This document shows, one piece after another, positions 1 to 6,962 of a stretch of 25,582 bases of DNA. The stretch comes from a virus: IMG/VR virus record IMGVR_UViG_3300020595_000175, positions 1-25,582 of that record. One strand, given 5' to 3'. The notes under the pieces are model-generated. The model searched no databases, had not been told where the DNA came from, and worked only from the letters and a program-made list of their open reading frames with translations. A program made the position numbers and the translations under genes. Numbering within the stretch: position 1 is the stretch's first letter; each line of letters starts with the position of its first letter.

Positions 1-1
1 A

Positions 2-229
2 TATGCGCAACCAGGAGAACGTATCTTCTCATTCATTGCTGCGACATCAAGAGCAGATTCACTTGTTACTTCTGCTGATATTGATCAGCTTAAAGAATTA
101 TCAGGTGCTCCTCTCGGAGGTGATTATAAATTCCCAGATGGCCCAGACATCTTGGCTGTGAATGCATTCTGTTTATCTGGTGATGTTAAAGCGTCTATTC
201 AGCTTCGTTGGTCTGAAGCGCAGGCTTAA
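2..229 (+). CDS. C-terminal end of a phage structural protein (partial)
   Basis: An open frame enters from the left edge and stops at TAA 227-229, giving 75 residues that end in RWSEAQA. The visible part has no catalytic motif. It contains a Gly/Asp/Pro-rich stretch (GAPLGGDYKFPDGPD) followed by a short beta-rich end. It lies 16 bases before a collagen-like fibre gene, on the same strand, and is probably in the same late operon. From position and composition I infer a virion structural or fibre-associated protein, but I do not recognise the family with certainty. The start lies outside the window. Confidence 0.6.
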   Translation, partial: YAQPGERIFSFIAATSRADSLVTSADIDQLKELSGAPLGGDYKFPDGPDILAVNAFCLSGDVKASIQLRWSEAQA

Positions 230-245
230 TAGGAAATAAAAACTA

Positions 246-2036
246 ATGGTACAAAAGCTAAGTGATCATCTAAATATTAGCCTAGGGTTGGCAGCACAAA
301 CCGACTCTGCAGATGTTCTTGCTATTATTAGAGAAACAAACATTGCTATGGACTCCGGTACCATGGGTGATTTTGTTGCGACTATTGCTGGTAAAGGATC
401 TGATGCAGGTATTACAGTTCTCAACTCTGGTACTAATAATGCAGATGTTCAACTTAGATTAGACTCAGCTGTTGCTGCTACTCTTACAGGGTCTCAAACA
501 CTTACTAATAAAACAATTAACCTTACAAACAATAGTTTGACTGGTACTATTGGTCAGTGGAATGCAGCTCTGAGTGGCGGTAACTCTTTCACAACATTAA
601 TTGGTACTGAGACACTTACTAACAAGACAATGACTTCTCCTGTTCTTAATACAGTTGATATCAACTCTGGTGCAATTAATGATATTAGTACATTCTCACT
701 TAGAGATGCTACTGTAGCAAGCTATGAACTTTTACTTGCAGCAAACAGTTCAGTTAACGCAAGTGCTGATAGAACATTAACCTTTGATGTAAAAAATGCT
801 AATAGAACTTTAAGTCTATTAGGTAACTTAACCCTTGGTGGTTCTCTTACTACATCTGGTGCATACGGAACTACACTCACAGCAACTGGTACTACATCAG
901 TCACGCTACCAACATCTGGTACTCTTATATCAAAAGATGGTAGCAATAATGTAACTGGTATTAATAATATTACAGCCACAGGCACTGTTGATGGCAGAGA
1001 CTTATCTGTAGATGGTGATAAACTTGATCTAATTGAAGCTCAAGCAGATGTTACTGATGCTGGTAATGTTGGGACTGCTTTAACAGCATTTTCTACAGGT
1101 ACTGATGCAACAGGTTCAGACCTTATACCGGTATATGATGCCTCAGCAGGTACATGGGAAAAGCAAACTATTACTAATGCATCCTTGCAAGGACCTGCGG
1201 GTGGAACTGGTGCTAAAGGGCAAAAAGGTCAAGCCGGTTCTATTGGTGTTGACGGTGATGCAGGTGCTAAAGGGCAAAAAGGTGAAGTTGGTCAAAAAGG
1301 TGCGGCTGGTTCTAATGGAGCTGCCGGTGCTAAAGGACAAAAAGGTGAAGTCGGAGCCAAGGGTGCAGCTGGTTCTAATGGAGCTGCCGGTGCAAAAGGT
1401 CAAAAGGGTCAAAAAGGTGAGATTGGTGAATCTGGTTCTGGTGCATCTGGTGTCAAAGGCCAAAAAGGTGAAGTCGGTGGAACTGGTGGAACTGGTGCTA
1501 AAGGTCAAAAAGGCGACGGTGGAGCTAAAGGACAAAAAGGTGTACCTGCATCATCTATCACAAATACAACTGCTCCAGGTGGAGCTGTAGACGGTGATCT
1601 TTGGTGGGACGAGGAAACTGGTGCTCTATATATTTACTATAATGATGGCACTTCAAGTCAGTGGGTACAATTTAATAATGCAGTTGTTCCAGACGGATCT
1701 ATAACAGGAGCCAAACTTGTTGATGACTCAGTCACTGCAGCTAAACTGGCTGATAACTCTGTTGATTCTCAACACTATGTTGATGGTTCTATTGATAGAG
1801 TACACTTAGCAGCTGACATCGTTGATGGTACTAAGATTGCTAATGATGTAATTAACTCCGAACACTATGCAGCCGGATCTATAGATGCAGAACATTTAGC
1901 ATCTAATTCCGTAACACAAGTCAAACTTGCAGATGATGCTGTTGGCGCAAATGAATTAAAATCTGTCGTATCCTTTGTAGTGTACAACTCAGCAGGTACA
2001 GCACTCAAAACCATATACGGCGCAGGAGGCACATAA
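246..2036 (+). CDS. Collagen-like tail fibre protein
   Basis: A 596-residue fibre protein. The ATG at 246 is preceded by AGGAAA at 231-236. Residues 1-300 are low-complexity beta-type fibre sequence with two copies of an L-T-x-x-x-T-L-T-N-K-T repeat (about 79-91 and 117-129) and a GRDLSVDGDKLDLIEA segment near residue 250-266, both typical of fibres of marine T4-like phages. Residues 316-434 are 39 Gly-X-Y triplets, interrupted once by a Gly-Ser dipeptide. All 17 lysines there occupy the Y position (GAK, GQK, GVK). Residues about 480-570 hold degenerate repeats of the type DGSI..HLA and DSVTAAKLAD, probably a beta-structured C-terminal shaft. The likely role is a trimeric tail fibre or whisker for host contact. 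The Y-position lysines are candidate targets of the PLOD-like enzyme at 17536-19452. The gene is followed after 3 bases by a second collagen-like gene. Confidence 0.85.
   Translation: MVQKLSDHLNISLGLAAQTDSADVLAIIRETNIAMDSGTMGDFVATIAGKGSDAGITVLNSGTNNADVQLRLDSAVAATLTGSQTLTNKTINLTNNSLTGTIGQWNAALSGGNSFTTLIGTETLTNKTMTSPVLNTVDINSGAINDISTFSLRDATVASYELLLAANSSVNASADRTLTFDVKNANRTLSLLGNLTLGGSLTTSGAYGTTLTATGTTSVTLPTSGTLISKDGSNNVTGINNITATGTVDGRDLSVDGDKLDLIEAQADVTDAGNVGTALTAFSTGTDATGSDLIPVYDASAGTWEKQTITNASLQGPAGGTGAKGQKGQAGSIGVDGDAGAKGQKGEVGQKGAAGSNGAAGAKGQKGEVGAKGAAGSNGAAGAKGQKGQKGEIGESGSGASGVKGQKGEVGGTGGTGAKGQKGDGGAKGQKGVPASSITNTTAPGGAVDGDLWWDEETGALYIYYNDGTSSQWVQFNNAVVPDGSITGAKLVDDSVTAAKLADNSVDSQHYVDGSIDRVHLAADIVDGTKIANDVINSEHYAAGSIDAEHLASNSVTQVKLADDAVGANELKSVVSFVVYNSAGTALKTIYGAGGT
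1191..1547 (+). repeat. Collagen-like Gly-X-Y coding repeat, first fibre
   Basis: The region encodes residues 316-434 of the first fibre: 39 triplets with glycine first in every one and a single two-residue break (Gly-Ser) after triplet 27. The commonest triplets are GAK, GQK, GEV and GAA. Only one X-position proline occurs (GPA). All 17 lysines are in the Y position, often followed by G-E or G-Q, an arrangement that stabilises triple helices without hydroxyproline. The DNA is a degenerate tandem repeat (for example gctaaaggacaaaaaggt), so recombination could change its length. Confidence 0.9.
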
Positions 2037-2039
2037 TAA

Positions 2040-3107
2040 ATGGCTGCTATTAATTTTCCAAGTTCACCAGCAAACGGTGCCACTCATACAGCGAATAATG
2101 TAACATGGGTATTTGAATCCGCTAAAGGGGTATGGAGAGCTGCTACATTTGCCGATGCACCTACTGGAGCCAAAGGCCAAAAAGGTGAGAAAGGCCAGAA
2201 GGGTCAAACGGGTGACACTGGAGCCAAAGGTCAAAAAGGACAGACTGGTAGCACGGGTTCAACCGGTTCAACTGGGGCTAAGGGACAAAAAGGCGAAGTA
2301 GGAAACACAGGTTCAACTGGGGCTAAGGGACAAAAAGGACAGACTGGTAACACGGGTTCAACCGGTGCGAAAGGTAATACAGGAAACACAGGTTCAACTG
2401 GCCAAAAAGGTCAAAAGGGTGAAGTTGGCCAAAAAGGTGCAACAGGCTCAACTGGTTCTACTGGTAGCACTGGCTCTAAAGGTCAAAAAGGTGATACTGG
2501 GAATGTTGGAGGTAGTAACATTGATATTACCAATATCGGCATTTTCTCTAATGCTTCATCTAACTGGACTGGTGATCCAGGCACAAAAGGTAAAATTCAA
2601 TACCACTCAAATAGATGGTATATTGTTGCAGACTCATCTTCAAACAGAATTGTTCAGTTTAGAAGAAACAACTCCGATGTATCGTATGTTGATAACTCAG
2701 GTATCTATCAAGGTACTGCAGCATCTGCTAACTGGTCTGACCTTGCGGAGAAATATTTAGCTGATACGATATATGAACCAGGTGATCTTTTAGGTATTGG
2801 CGGTAATGAAGAAGTTACAATCTGGCAAAAAGGTATGCCGGTTGCAGGTGTTATATCTACATTGCCTGGGCTTAGAATGAACGTATCTGAAGAAAATAAA
2901 GAGGATCCGCTATGGCCCTTTATTGCTCTGAAAGGACGTATTCCTTGTAAGATAAATGGTACTGCTCAAAAAGGCGACTATATAGTAGCAGATGATAATG
3001 GTAAATGTAAAGCAGTTACTGTCGAACGTGCTTCTGAAATACACTTCTTACATTATATTGGTGTAGCTTTAGAGGACGGTGAAGGAATAGTTGAGGTTAA
3101 AGTATAA
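2040..3107 (+). CDS. Collagen-like fibre protein with C-terminal LAEKY domain
   Basis: A 355-residue protein starting 3 bases after the previous stop. Residues 1-41 are a short N-terminal module with a TWVFESAKGVWRA segment. Residues 43-156 are 38 uninterrupted Gly-X-Y triplets with 16 lysines, all in Y, and many GST/GNT/GQT triplets. Residues about 230-355 start with WSDLAEKYLAD, continue with EPGDLLGIGG and later VAGVISTLPG. This resembles the C-terminal domain seen on many phage fibre proteins, where related domains are thought to act as capping or autoproteolytic chaperone modules; I see no proven catalytic residue. The likely role is a second collagen-like virion fibre. The stop overlaps the next ATG by one base (TAATG), suggesting translational coupling to the Cys-His-rich gene downstream. 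Confidence 0.82.
   Translation: MAAINFPSSPANGATHTANNVTWVFESAKGVWRAATFADAPTGAKGQKGEKGQKGQTGDTGAKGQKGQTGSTGSTGSTGAKGQKGEVGNTGSTGAKGQKGQTGNTGSTGAKGNTGNTGSTGQKGQKGEVGQKGATGSTGSTGSTGSKGQKGDTGNVGGSNIDITNIGIFSNASSNWTGDPGTKGKIQYHSNRWYIVADSSSNRIVQFRRNNSDVSYVDNSGIYQGTAASANWSDLAEKYLADTIYEPGDLLGIGGNEEVTIWQKGMPVAGVISTLPGLRMNVSEENKEDPLWPFIALKGRIPCKINGTAQKGDYIVADDNGKCKAVTVERASEIHFLHYIGVALEDGEGIVEVKV
2166..2507 (+). repeat. Collagen-like Gly-X-Y coding repeat, second fibre
   Basis: The region encodes residues 43-156 of the second fibre: 38 triplets with no break. Sixteen lysines are all in the Y position. The other Y residues are mainly threonine (GST, GNT, GQT, GDT), a residue that is O-glycosylated in some bacterial collagen-like proteins. 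Blocks such as GST-GST-GST and GAK-GQK-GEV recur, so the DNA is an imperfect tandem repeat. Confidence 0.9.
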
Positions 3108-3517
3108 TGCCAACCTATGCGCAACTTAACTCAAGTTTACAATCACAGTGTGGTGGGCAGTTAAGAACATTTGATAAAACAGCAACAACTACGGTTACTG
3201 CTTATATTAGAGTTTATGGTACAGATAATACATTCGGTGCTGTAATGGCTTCACAAAACGGACCTACATCATCTAGTGGATTTAACCATAGATTTGAATA
3301 TGTAAACGCCAATAATACATTATATGCAAATTATCTTGATAGCGGAATTGCTACTGGTTCAAGAATATATAGTCAAGATGTTATTGACTCAATCAATAAT
3401 ACATTAAATAGAACAGTTACCTTAATCGAAGGTAGAATAACAAATAGATCAATCAGTGCTTTATTATGTCACAATAGTTGCCACAGTAGTTGCCACACAT
3501 CAAGAGGTAGACGCTAA
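3107..3517 (+). CDS. Putative modified virion/RiPP-like substrate protein with (CHxS)3-RGRR tail, copy 1
   Basis: A 136-residue protein of unrecognised family. Its ATG overlaps the stop of the upstream fibre gene (TAATG). Residues 1-118 form a Thr/Ser/Asn-rich domain with YIRVYGTD, GAVMASQNGPT and FEYVNANNTL blocks, shared closely with the next gene. The C-terminus is LLCHNSCHSSCHTSRGRR, with cysteines at 121, 125 and 129, giving three Cys-His-x-Ser units and a basic end. The only other cysteine is C15. The gene lies directly upstream of a tandem set of radical SAM enzymes, and the arrangement (conserved leader-like body, short Cys/His/Ser-rich repeated tail, maturases next door) is that of a RiPP-type substrate. 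The His-Xaa-Ser repetition recalls the HxsA repeats of the His-Xaa-Ser system, but I do not claim homology. An alternative is a fibre-tip protein binding metal through the Cys/His tail. Confidence 0.75.
   Translation: MPTYAQLNSSLQSQCGGQLRTFDKTATTTVTAYIRVYGTDNTFGAVMASQNGPTSSSGFNHRFEYVNANNTLYANYLDSGIATGSRIYSQDVIDSINNTLNRTVTLIEGRITNRSISALLCHNSCHSSCHTSRGRR
3467..3514 (+). other. Coding region of (Cys-His-x-Ser)3-RGRR tail, copy 1
   Basis: This encodes residues 121-136 of the 136-aa protein: CHNS, CHSS, CHTS, then RGRR. It is proposed as the site of enzymatic modification or metal binding. The residues are directly visible; the role is inferred. Confidence 0.7.
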
Positions 3518-3933
3518 TGGGTAATATGTCAAGAGATAGTGTTGACAGCTATATTCAAACATATTGTGGTTCTCAGCTAAGAGGTTTTGATAAAACTATC
3601 AGCTATTCAGTGAATGCTTATATTAGAGTTTATGGTACGGACAGTATATCTGGTGCTGTAATGGCTTCACAAAACGGACCTACAGCTAATGCAACTGTAA
3701 ACCAAAGATATGAATATGTGAATGCTAATAATACATTATTTGATAACTATATTGATGGCGGCGTTTCAGCCGGATCAAGAGTATATGCTCAAGATATTGT
3801 AGATACAATTGAAGATGGAGTGAGACGTGCAGTTGATTTAATTGAAGGTAGAATAAGTAACAGATCGTGGAGTACATTACTTTGTCATAATAGTTGCCAT
3901 AGTAGCTGCCACACATCAAGGGGAAGACGCTAA
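3517..3933 (+). CDS. Putative modified virion/RiPP-like substrate protein with (CHxS)3-RGRR tail, copy 2
   Basis: A 138-residue paralogue of the upstream gene, coupled to it by a TAATG overlap and to the following radical SAM gene by another. The body aligns throughout with copy 1 (shared YIRVYGTD, GAVMASQNGPT, EYVNANNTL, LIEGRI-NRS) but carries many substitutions. The last 18 residues, LLCHNSCHSSCHTSRGRR, are identical (Cys 123, 127, 131; one further Cys at 17). In that tail the two genes differ at several bases, all synonymous, which argues for selection on the peptide and against a recent gene copy. I infer that it is a partner or second substrate in the same system. The family is unrecognised and a structural (fibre-tip) role is equally possible. 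Confidence 0.75.
   Translation: MGNMSRDSVDSYIQTYCGSQLRGFDKTISYSVNAYIRVYGTDSISGAVMASQNGPTANATVNQRYEYVNANNTLFDNYIDGGVSAGSRVYAQDIVDTIEDGVRRAVDLIEGRISNRSWSTLLCHNSCHSSCHTSRGRR
3883..3930 (+). other. Coding region of (Cys-His-x-Ser)3-RGRR tail, copy 2
   Basis: This encodes residues 123-138 of the 138-aa protein, identical in amino acids to the tail of copy 1 but different at third positions and one leucine codon just before it. Confidence 0.7.
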
Positions 3934-5099
3934 TGTCTATGCAAAAATCATATTGTAAGCAGATGAGATATTCTGGGCCAGAAAGCCTAGCACCGTCTGA
4001 TGCAACAAAGTTTGATGTTCTCATTCAAATGGAGGTTCTTGCAGGGTGTGATCACGGCTGCTTGGGTTGCTTCGTTGATAAGAATATTGATCCAGCAATG
4101 AATCAAATGATCATTGACAGAGCTAAAGAACTTACTGATGGAGTAAAGCGTACTGGATTAAACCTACGTGAATTTGTTATCGGACCAACAGATTTCTTTA
4201 CAGCAGAAAATACAGAATCCGTATTAAACAACTCAGTAGTTCAAGAGATTATGAGAGAACATACTGGAGCACGTATTGCTGCACCAGCTAAGTTTGATAA
4301 AGTTTCTATGGATAAACTTGAGCACATTTTCTCTATTCTTGATGATGAAGATAAGTATCGTAAAGAAATGATTATTGAATTTATTATGCCAATTGGTAGA
4401 GTAGGTGAAATGTTAGATGATGACGATTACTTTGATGAAGTAATGCGTAAAGTTGAATTCTTTAAGAACGATACACCTAAACAAATGGATTGGTCTTGGA
4501 CTCTTCAAGCATCAAATGTTGTTGGTAAAAAGATTGATAAAGAAACATATAATAGAATTATTGATAAATCAGTAAATGAATATAATACTATTGTTGAGAT
4601 GAATCCAGCTTTCTCTCGAGCGCGTAGTCAATTAATTAAAAGAAGTAATTTGTTTGCTTGGAATAATTTCCTTGGAAAAGTAATTGATGAAGATAATGCT
4701 AATAAGACAGTAATGTCTATGGCTAATCTTTACTGTAATTCAATTAACTTTATTGGATTAACTATTGTACCTGGAGAAAATGGACCAACAACACATCTAA
4801 ACGTAATGCTGCATGAGCAAGCATTTTTCTTAGATAATAAAAACCTAGATGTGACTGGGCTTACCTTTGAAGAAATCCTTCAGAGAAAAAATGAGCTAGT
4901 TACTAAAGGGATAAATAAATCAAGTAAAGTAAAAGACTGTTCTGATTGTCAATATGCTGTTGCTTGTGCTAGCCGTCTTATCTTTGAGGCGCAAGACTCA
5001 CTTAATATTGATGGGTGTGTGCTTAATAAAGATATTCTTGAGCACTACAATCCATATGACTTTACTTGGAACGATGATGCTGAAAGGGCAATGGGATGA
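3933..5099 (+). CDS. Radical SAM protein, CX3CxGCF type (first of five)
   Basis: A 388-residue predicted radical SAM enzyme. The [4Fe-4S]-SAM motif is C39-x3-C43-x2-C46 within GCDHGCLGCF, with glycine where most family members have an aromatic residue before the third Cys. VIGPTDF (about residues 86-92) is a motif common to all five genes of this operon and may serve as the SAM-contacting strand. The C-terminus has C336-x2-C339-x5-C345-x16-C362, consistent with ligands of an auxiliary iron-sulphur cluster as in SPASM/twitch enzymes. It also has an N-P-A-F-S-R segment, matching a P-S/A-F/V-x-R signature of its paralogues, but lacks their P-F-x-Y segment. The start overlaps the upstream substrate-like gene by one base and the end overlaps the next gene by 4 (ATGA). 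Peptide or protein modification is inferred; the exact reaction is unknown. Confidence 0.85.
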   Translation: MSMQKSYCKQMRYSGPESLAPSDATKFDVLIQMEVLAGCDHGCLGCFVDKNIDPAMNQMIIDRAKELTDGVKRTGLNLREFVIGPTDFFTAENTESVLNNSVVQEIMREHTGARIAAPAKFDKVSMDKLEHIFSILDDEDKYRKEMIIEFIMPIGRVGEMLDDDDYFDEVMRKVEFFKNDTPKQMDWSWTLQASNVVGKKIDKETYNRIIDKSVNEYNTIVEMNPAFSRARSQLIKRSNLFAWNNFLGKVIDEDNANKTVMSMANLYCNSINFIGLTIVPGENGPTTHLNVMLHEQAFFLDNKNLDVTGLTFEEILQRKNELVTKGINKSSKVKDCSDCQYAVACASRLIFEAQDSLNIDGCVLNKDILEHYNPYDFTWNDDAERAMG

Positions 5100-6196
5100 T
5101 TGGTCAAAATTTATACTATCTAAACAACACAAAATATATTTCAAATGTTACCAATTTGGAAACCGTGATTGGTGAACTTAATTCTTACTATCATACTAAG
5201 ACGCCAAGAAATATTGTGATTGTTCAACCATCAAGTGGTGCAAGATTAACAGAAGGACAGTATACTGAACTTGCTAGATTGCAACGTACAGATGCTCCTG
5301 ATCTTATTACCTTTATGGAGTGGGATGCTGTTAACACTATTTCATATATTCAGAATAGTGATAAGAGAATACTTTTATTTGCTACTGAAGAGGATATGCT
5401 TACTGTTTATGTAAAATATACAGCAGGACTATTAAAAGCATGTGGTTGGTATGATTCAGCAGATGATACTGACGGATGGGCAGCAGACTTTATTGAAGCT
5501 ACACTTGCAATGGATGTAATGTTTACATATATGCAAGCTTCTGAAACCCTTGGTGATATCTCAGATTTCTGTGATAATATTCTTAATCGTAGTGCTGATT
5601 CAGATGGTGGTGCCTATGTGGTAACATATCAGAATGGTAAAAACTTTAGCTACGATTTACTATTCTGGCTTAATGATAACCATAGAAATGCTTCAGTACA
5701 AGCTTTAATCAAAGAAAAGTTCACTGTACACCAGTCTGTAATGGCTCAGGATGTTATGGAACACTTTACATCAAGACGACACTATATGGCATATATTCTT
5801 TCTGTTATTGATTGGATGAATGCAAATACTGCTCGTAATTCTGCGTATGCTACTAATAAAAAAGCCTGGGTTACAGACTGTTATATTACAAAAGCTAATG
5901 CAGGTAACTATACAGCTGCTTTCTATAAGTTAGAAGAATTGTGGAATCTAGTTAAAGATGATACAGCCTTTATTGCAGCACACCAAGATAAAGCAGATAG
6001 TGATGCAGACGGCTGGGAATATATGGATCTATACACAGAATTTAAAAATGTGTTTCCTATTGTTCGTAAGGTTCTACAAAACGACTTTGATATGGATAAC
6101 TTAACAGCTGATTTAAAGTTGATAAATACAGATGTACAATTCTTCTCAAAGAGACAGAATCGTATCCCCTATCTTATCCACAAATATCCATTGTAA
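5096..6196 (+). CDS. Unknown protein in radical SAM operon, 366 aa
   Basis: I do not recognise this protein. It is 366 residues, acidic, without signal peptide, membrane segment or Cys cluster. It starts inside the stop of the preceding radical SAM gene (ATGA overlap), so the two are probably made together. Two Asp-rich loops end in DGW: DDTDGW at 123-128 and DSDADGW at 301-307. The second fits the DxDxDG pattern of calcium-binding loops, a weak hint only. The middle region contains predicted-helical segments (TLAMDVMFTYMQ, MAYILSVIDWMN). Its place between radical SAM genes suggests a substrate-binding partner, chaperone or second substrate. Confidence 0.7.
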   Translation: MIGQNLYYLNNTKYISNVTNLETVIGELNSYYHTKTPRNIVIVQPSSGARLTEGQYTELARLQRTDAPDLITFMEWDAVNTISYIQNSDKRILLFATEEDMLTVYVKYTAGLLKACGWYDSADDTDGWAADFIEATLAMDVMFTYMQASETLGDISDFCDNILNRSADSDGGAYVVTYQNGKNFSYDLLFWLNDNHRNASVQALIKEKFTVHQSVMAQDVMEHFTSRRHYMAYILSVIDWMNANTARNSAYATNKKAWVTDCYITKANAGNYTAAFYKLEELWNLVKDDTAFIAAHQDKADSDADGWEYMDLYTEFKNVFPIVRKVLQNDFDMDNLTADLKLINTDVQFFSKRQNRIPYLIHKYPL

Positions 6197-6200
6197 GGAA
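6195..6200 (+). promoter_or_regulatory. Ribosome binding site for the 250-aa gene
   Basis: AAGGAA, 9 bases before ATG 6210, just after the stop of the previous gene. It decides in favour of 6210 over the upstream in-frame ATG at 6132, which would add 26 residues overlapping the preceding gene. Confidence 0.65.
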
Positions 6201-6209
6201 AATTTTATT

Positions 6210-6962
6210 ATGCAAGAGCTTGATATTAATCAATGTTATGAGTTACCCTTAGCTCCTCAACACCTTGTTCAAATATATAAAGACAAGGAGTCTATAGAGG
6301 ACTATATCCTTTGGGTTGACTATGAAAAAACAAAAGAAAAGTTATCACCTCAGCATATTATTATCTACCTTGCTAATACTAACTTTAAAACAACTTTCTC
6401 TGCAATTGACGATGATCTAATTAAAGCATATATTCAATCTGACTTTATGGTAGACTGTCCCTTGTTAGCTCGTATTGTTGTTCTTCTTATTAAAGTAAAA
6501 TACCAACACGAAATATTTGGTCAGGAAGCAGAGCTTCTACCTATCTTTGATATGGAAAGATTAATTAAGTTTAATGAACAAAACGAAGAACTTATGGATA
6601 AATTGGTTGCCACTGTTGCATCTAGTGTACCATTTGCTCTCAGTAAATTCTATAATGGTTTACCACCAGAGATTAAAGAAAAAGAAGTAAATCTAACTGA
6701 CTTTTTGGACCTTGTAGAAGTTACGGATGCTCCACCTCCATGTGGACCTAACATTGCTAGACTGCTTACTGTTGGATTTGATGCTCTATTACTTATTTTA
6801 AGTAAGGAAGGCTTATCTGTAGAATACAACAAACAGCTATATAATGATTCTCCAAAGTATTTTGGAAAGGATCTTTATTTTATTATGTGTGAAACTAAAT
6901 TGACAGATCAGATTATATCTTTCTTCCCAGAGGACTTTATTTTAAATGCGAGTGCAACTTAA
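6210..6962 (+). CDS. Unknown protein in radical SAM operon, 250 aa
   Basis: I do not recognise this protein. From ATG 6210 it is 250 residues, starting MQELDINQCYELPLAP. It looks mainly helical and soluble, with hydrophobic stretches (ARIVVLLIKV, RLLTVGFDALLLIL) too broken by charges to be confident membrane helices, and a PPPCGPN turn in the C-terminal half. There is no metal-binding Cys pattern. An in-frame ATG at 6132 exists but lies inside the previous gene and lacks a ribosome site. The end overlaps the next radical SAM gene by 17 bases. Its position in the operon suggests an accessory factor for the modification enzymes; no function is claimed. Confidence 0.7.
   Translation: MQELDINQCYELPLAPQHLVQIYKDKESIEDYILWVDYEKTKEKLSPQHIIIYLANTNFKTTFSAIDDDLIKAYIQSDFMVDCPLLARIVVLLIKVKYQHEIFGQEAELLPIFDMERLIKFNEQNEELMDKLVATVASSVPFALSKFYNGLPPEIKEKEVNLTDFLDLVEVTDAPPPCGPNIARLLTVGFDALLLILSKEGLSVEYNKQLYNDSPKYFGKDLYFIMCETKLTDQIISFFPEDFILNASAT

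Noticed and set aside
125-134. TATAAATT in the first partial gene as a late promoter
   Set aside because: It mismatches the last base, is inside coding sequence and is over 100 bases from the next start.
1105-1590. Plus-strand frame of 161 codons inside the first collagen-like gene, and a 130-codon frame opposite it
   Set aside because: Both are shadows of the repeated Gly-X-Lys codons; they give Lys/Val/Leu or Ser/Thr/Phe repeats with no independent signal.
1191-2507. Possible CRISPR-like or satellite DNA repeat
   Set aside because: The repeat unit is 9-18 bases, irregular and in frame with Gly-X-Y coding; there are no spacers.
2113-2760. Frames in the second collagen-like gene giving Lys/Val/Gln-rich proteins
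   Set aside because: They are out-of-frame readings of the Gly-X-Y repeat, wholly inside a well-supported gene.
6132-6209. N-terminal extension of the 250-aa protein from ATG 6132
   Set aside because: It lies within the preceding gene and has no ribosome site, while ATG 6210 has AAGGAA at good spacing.
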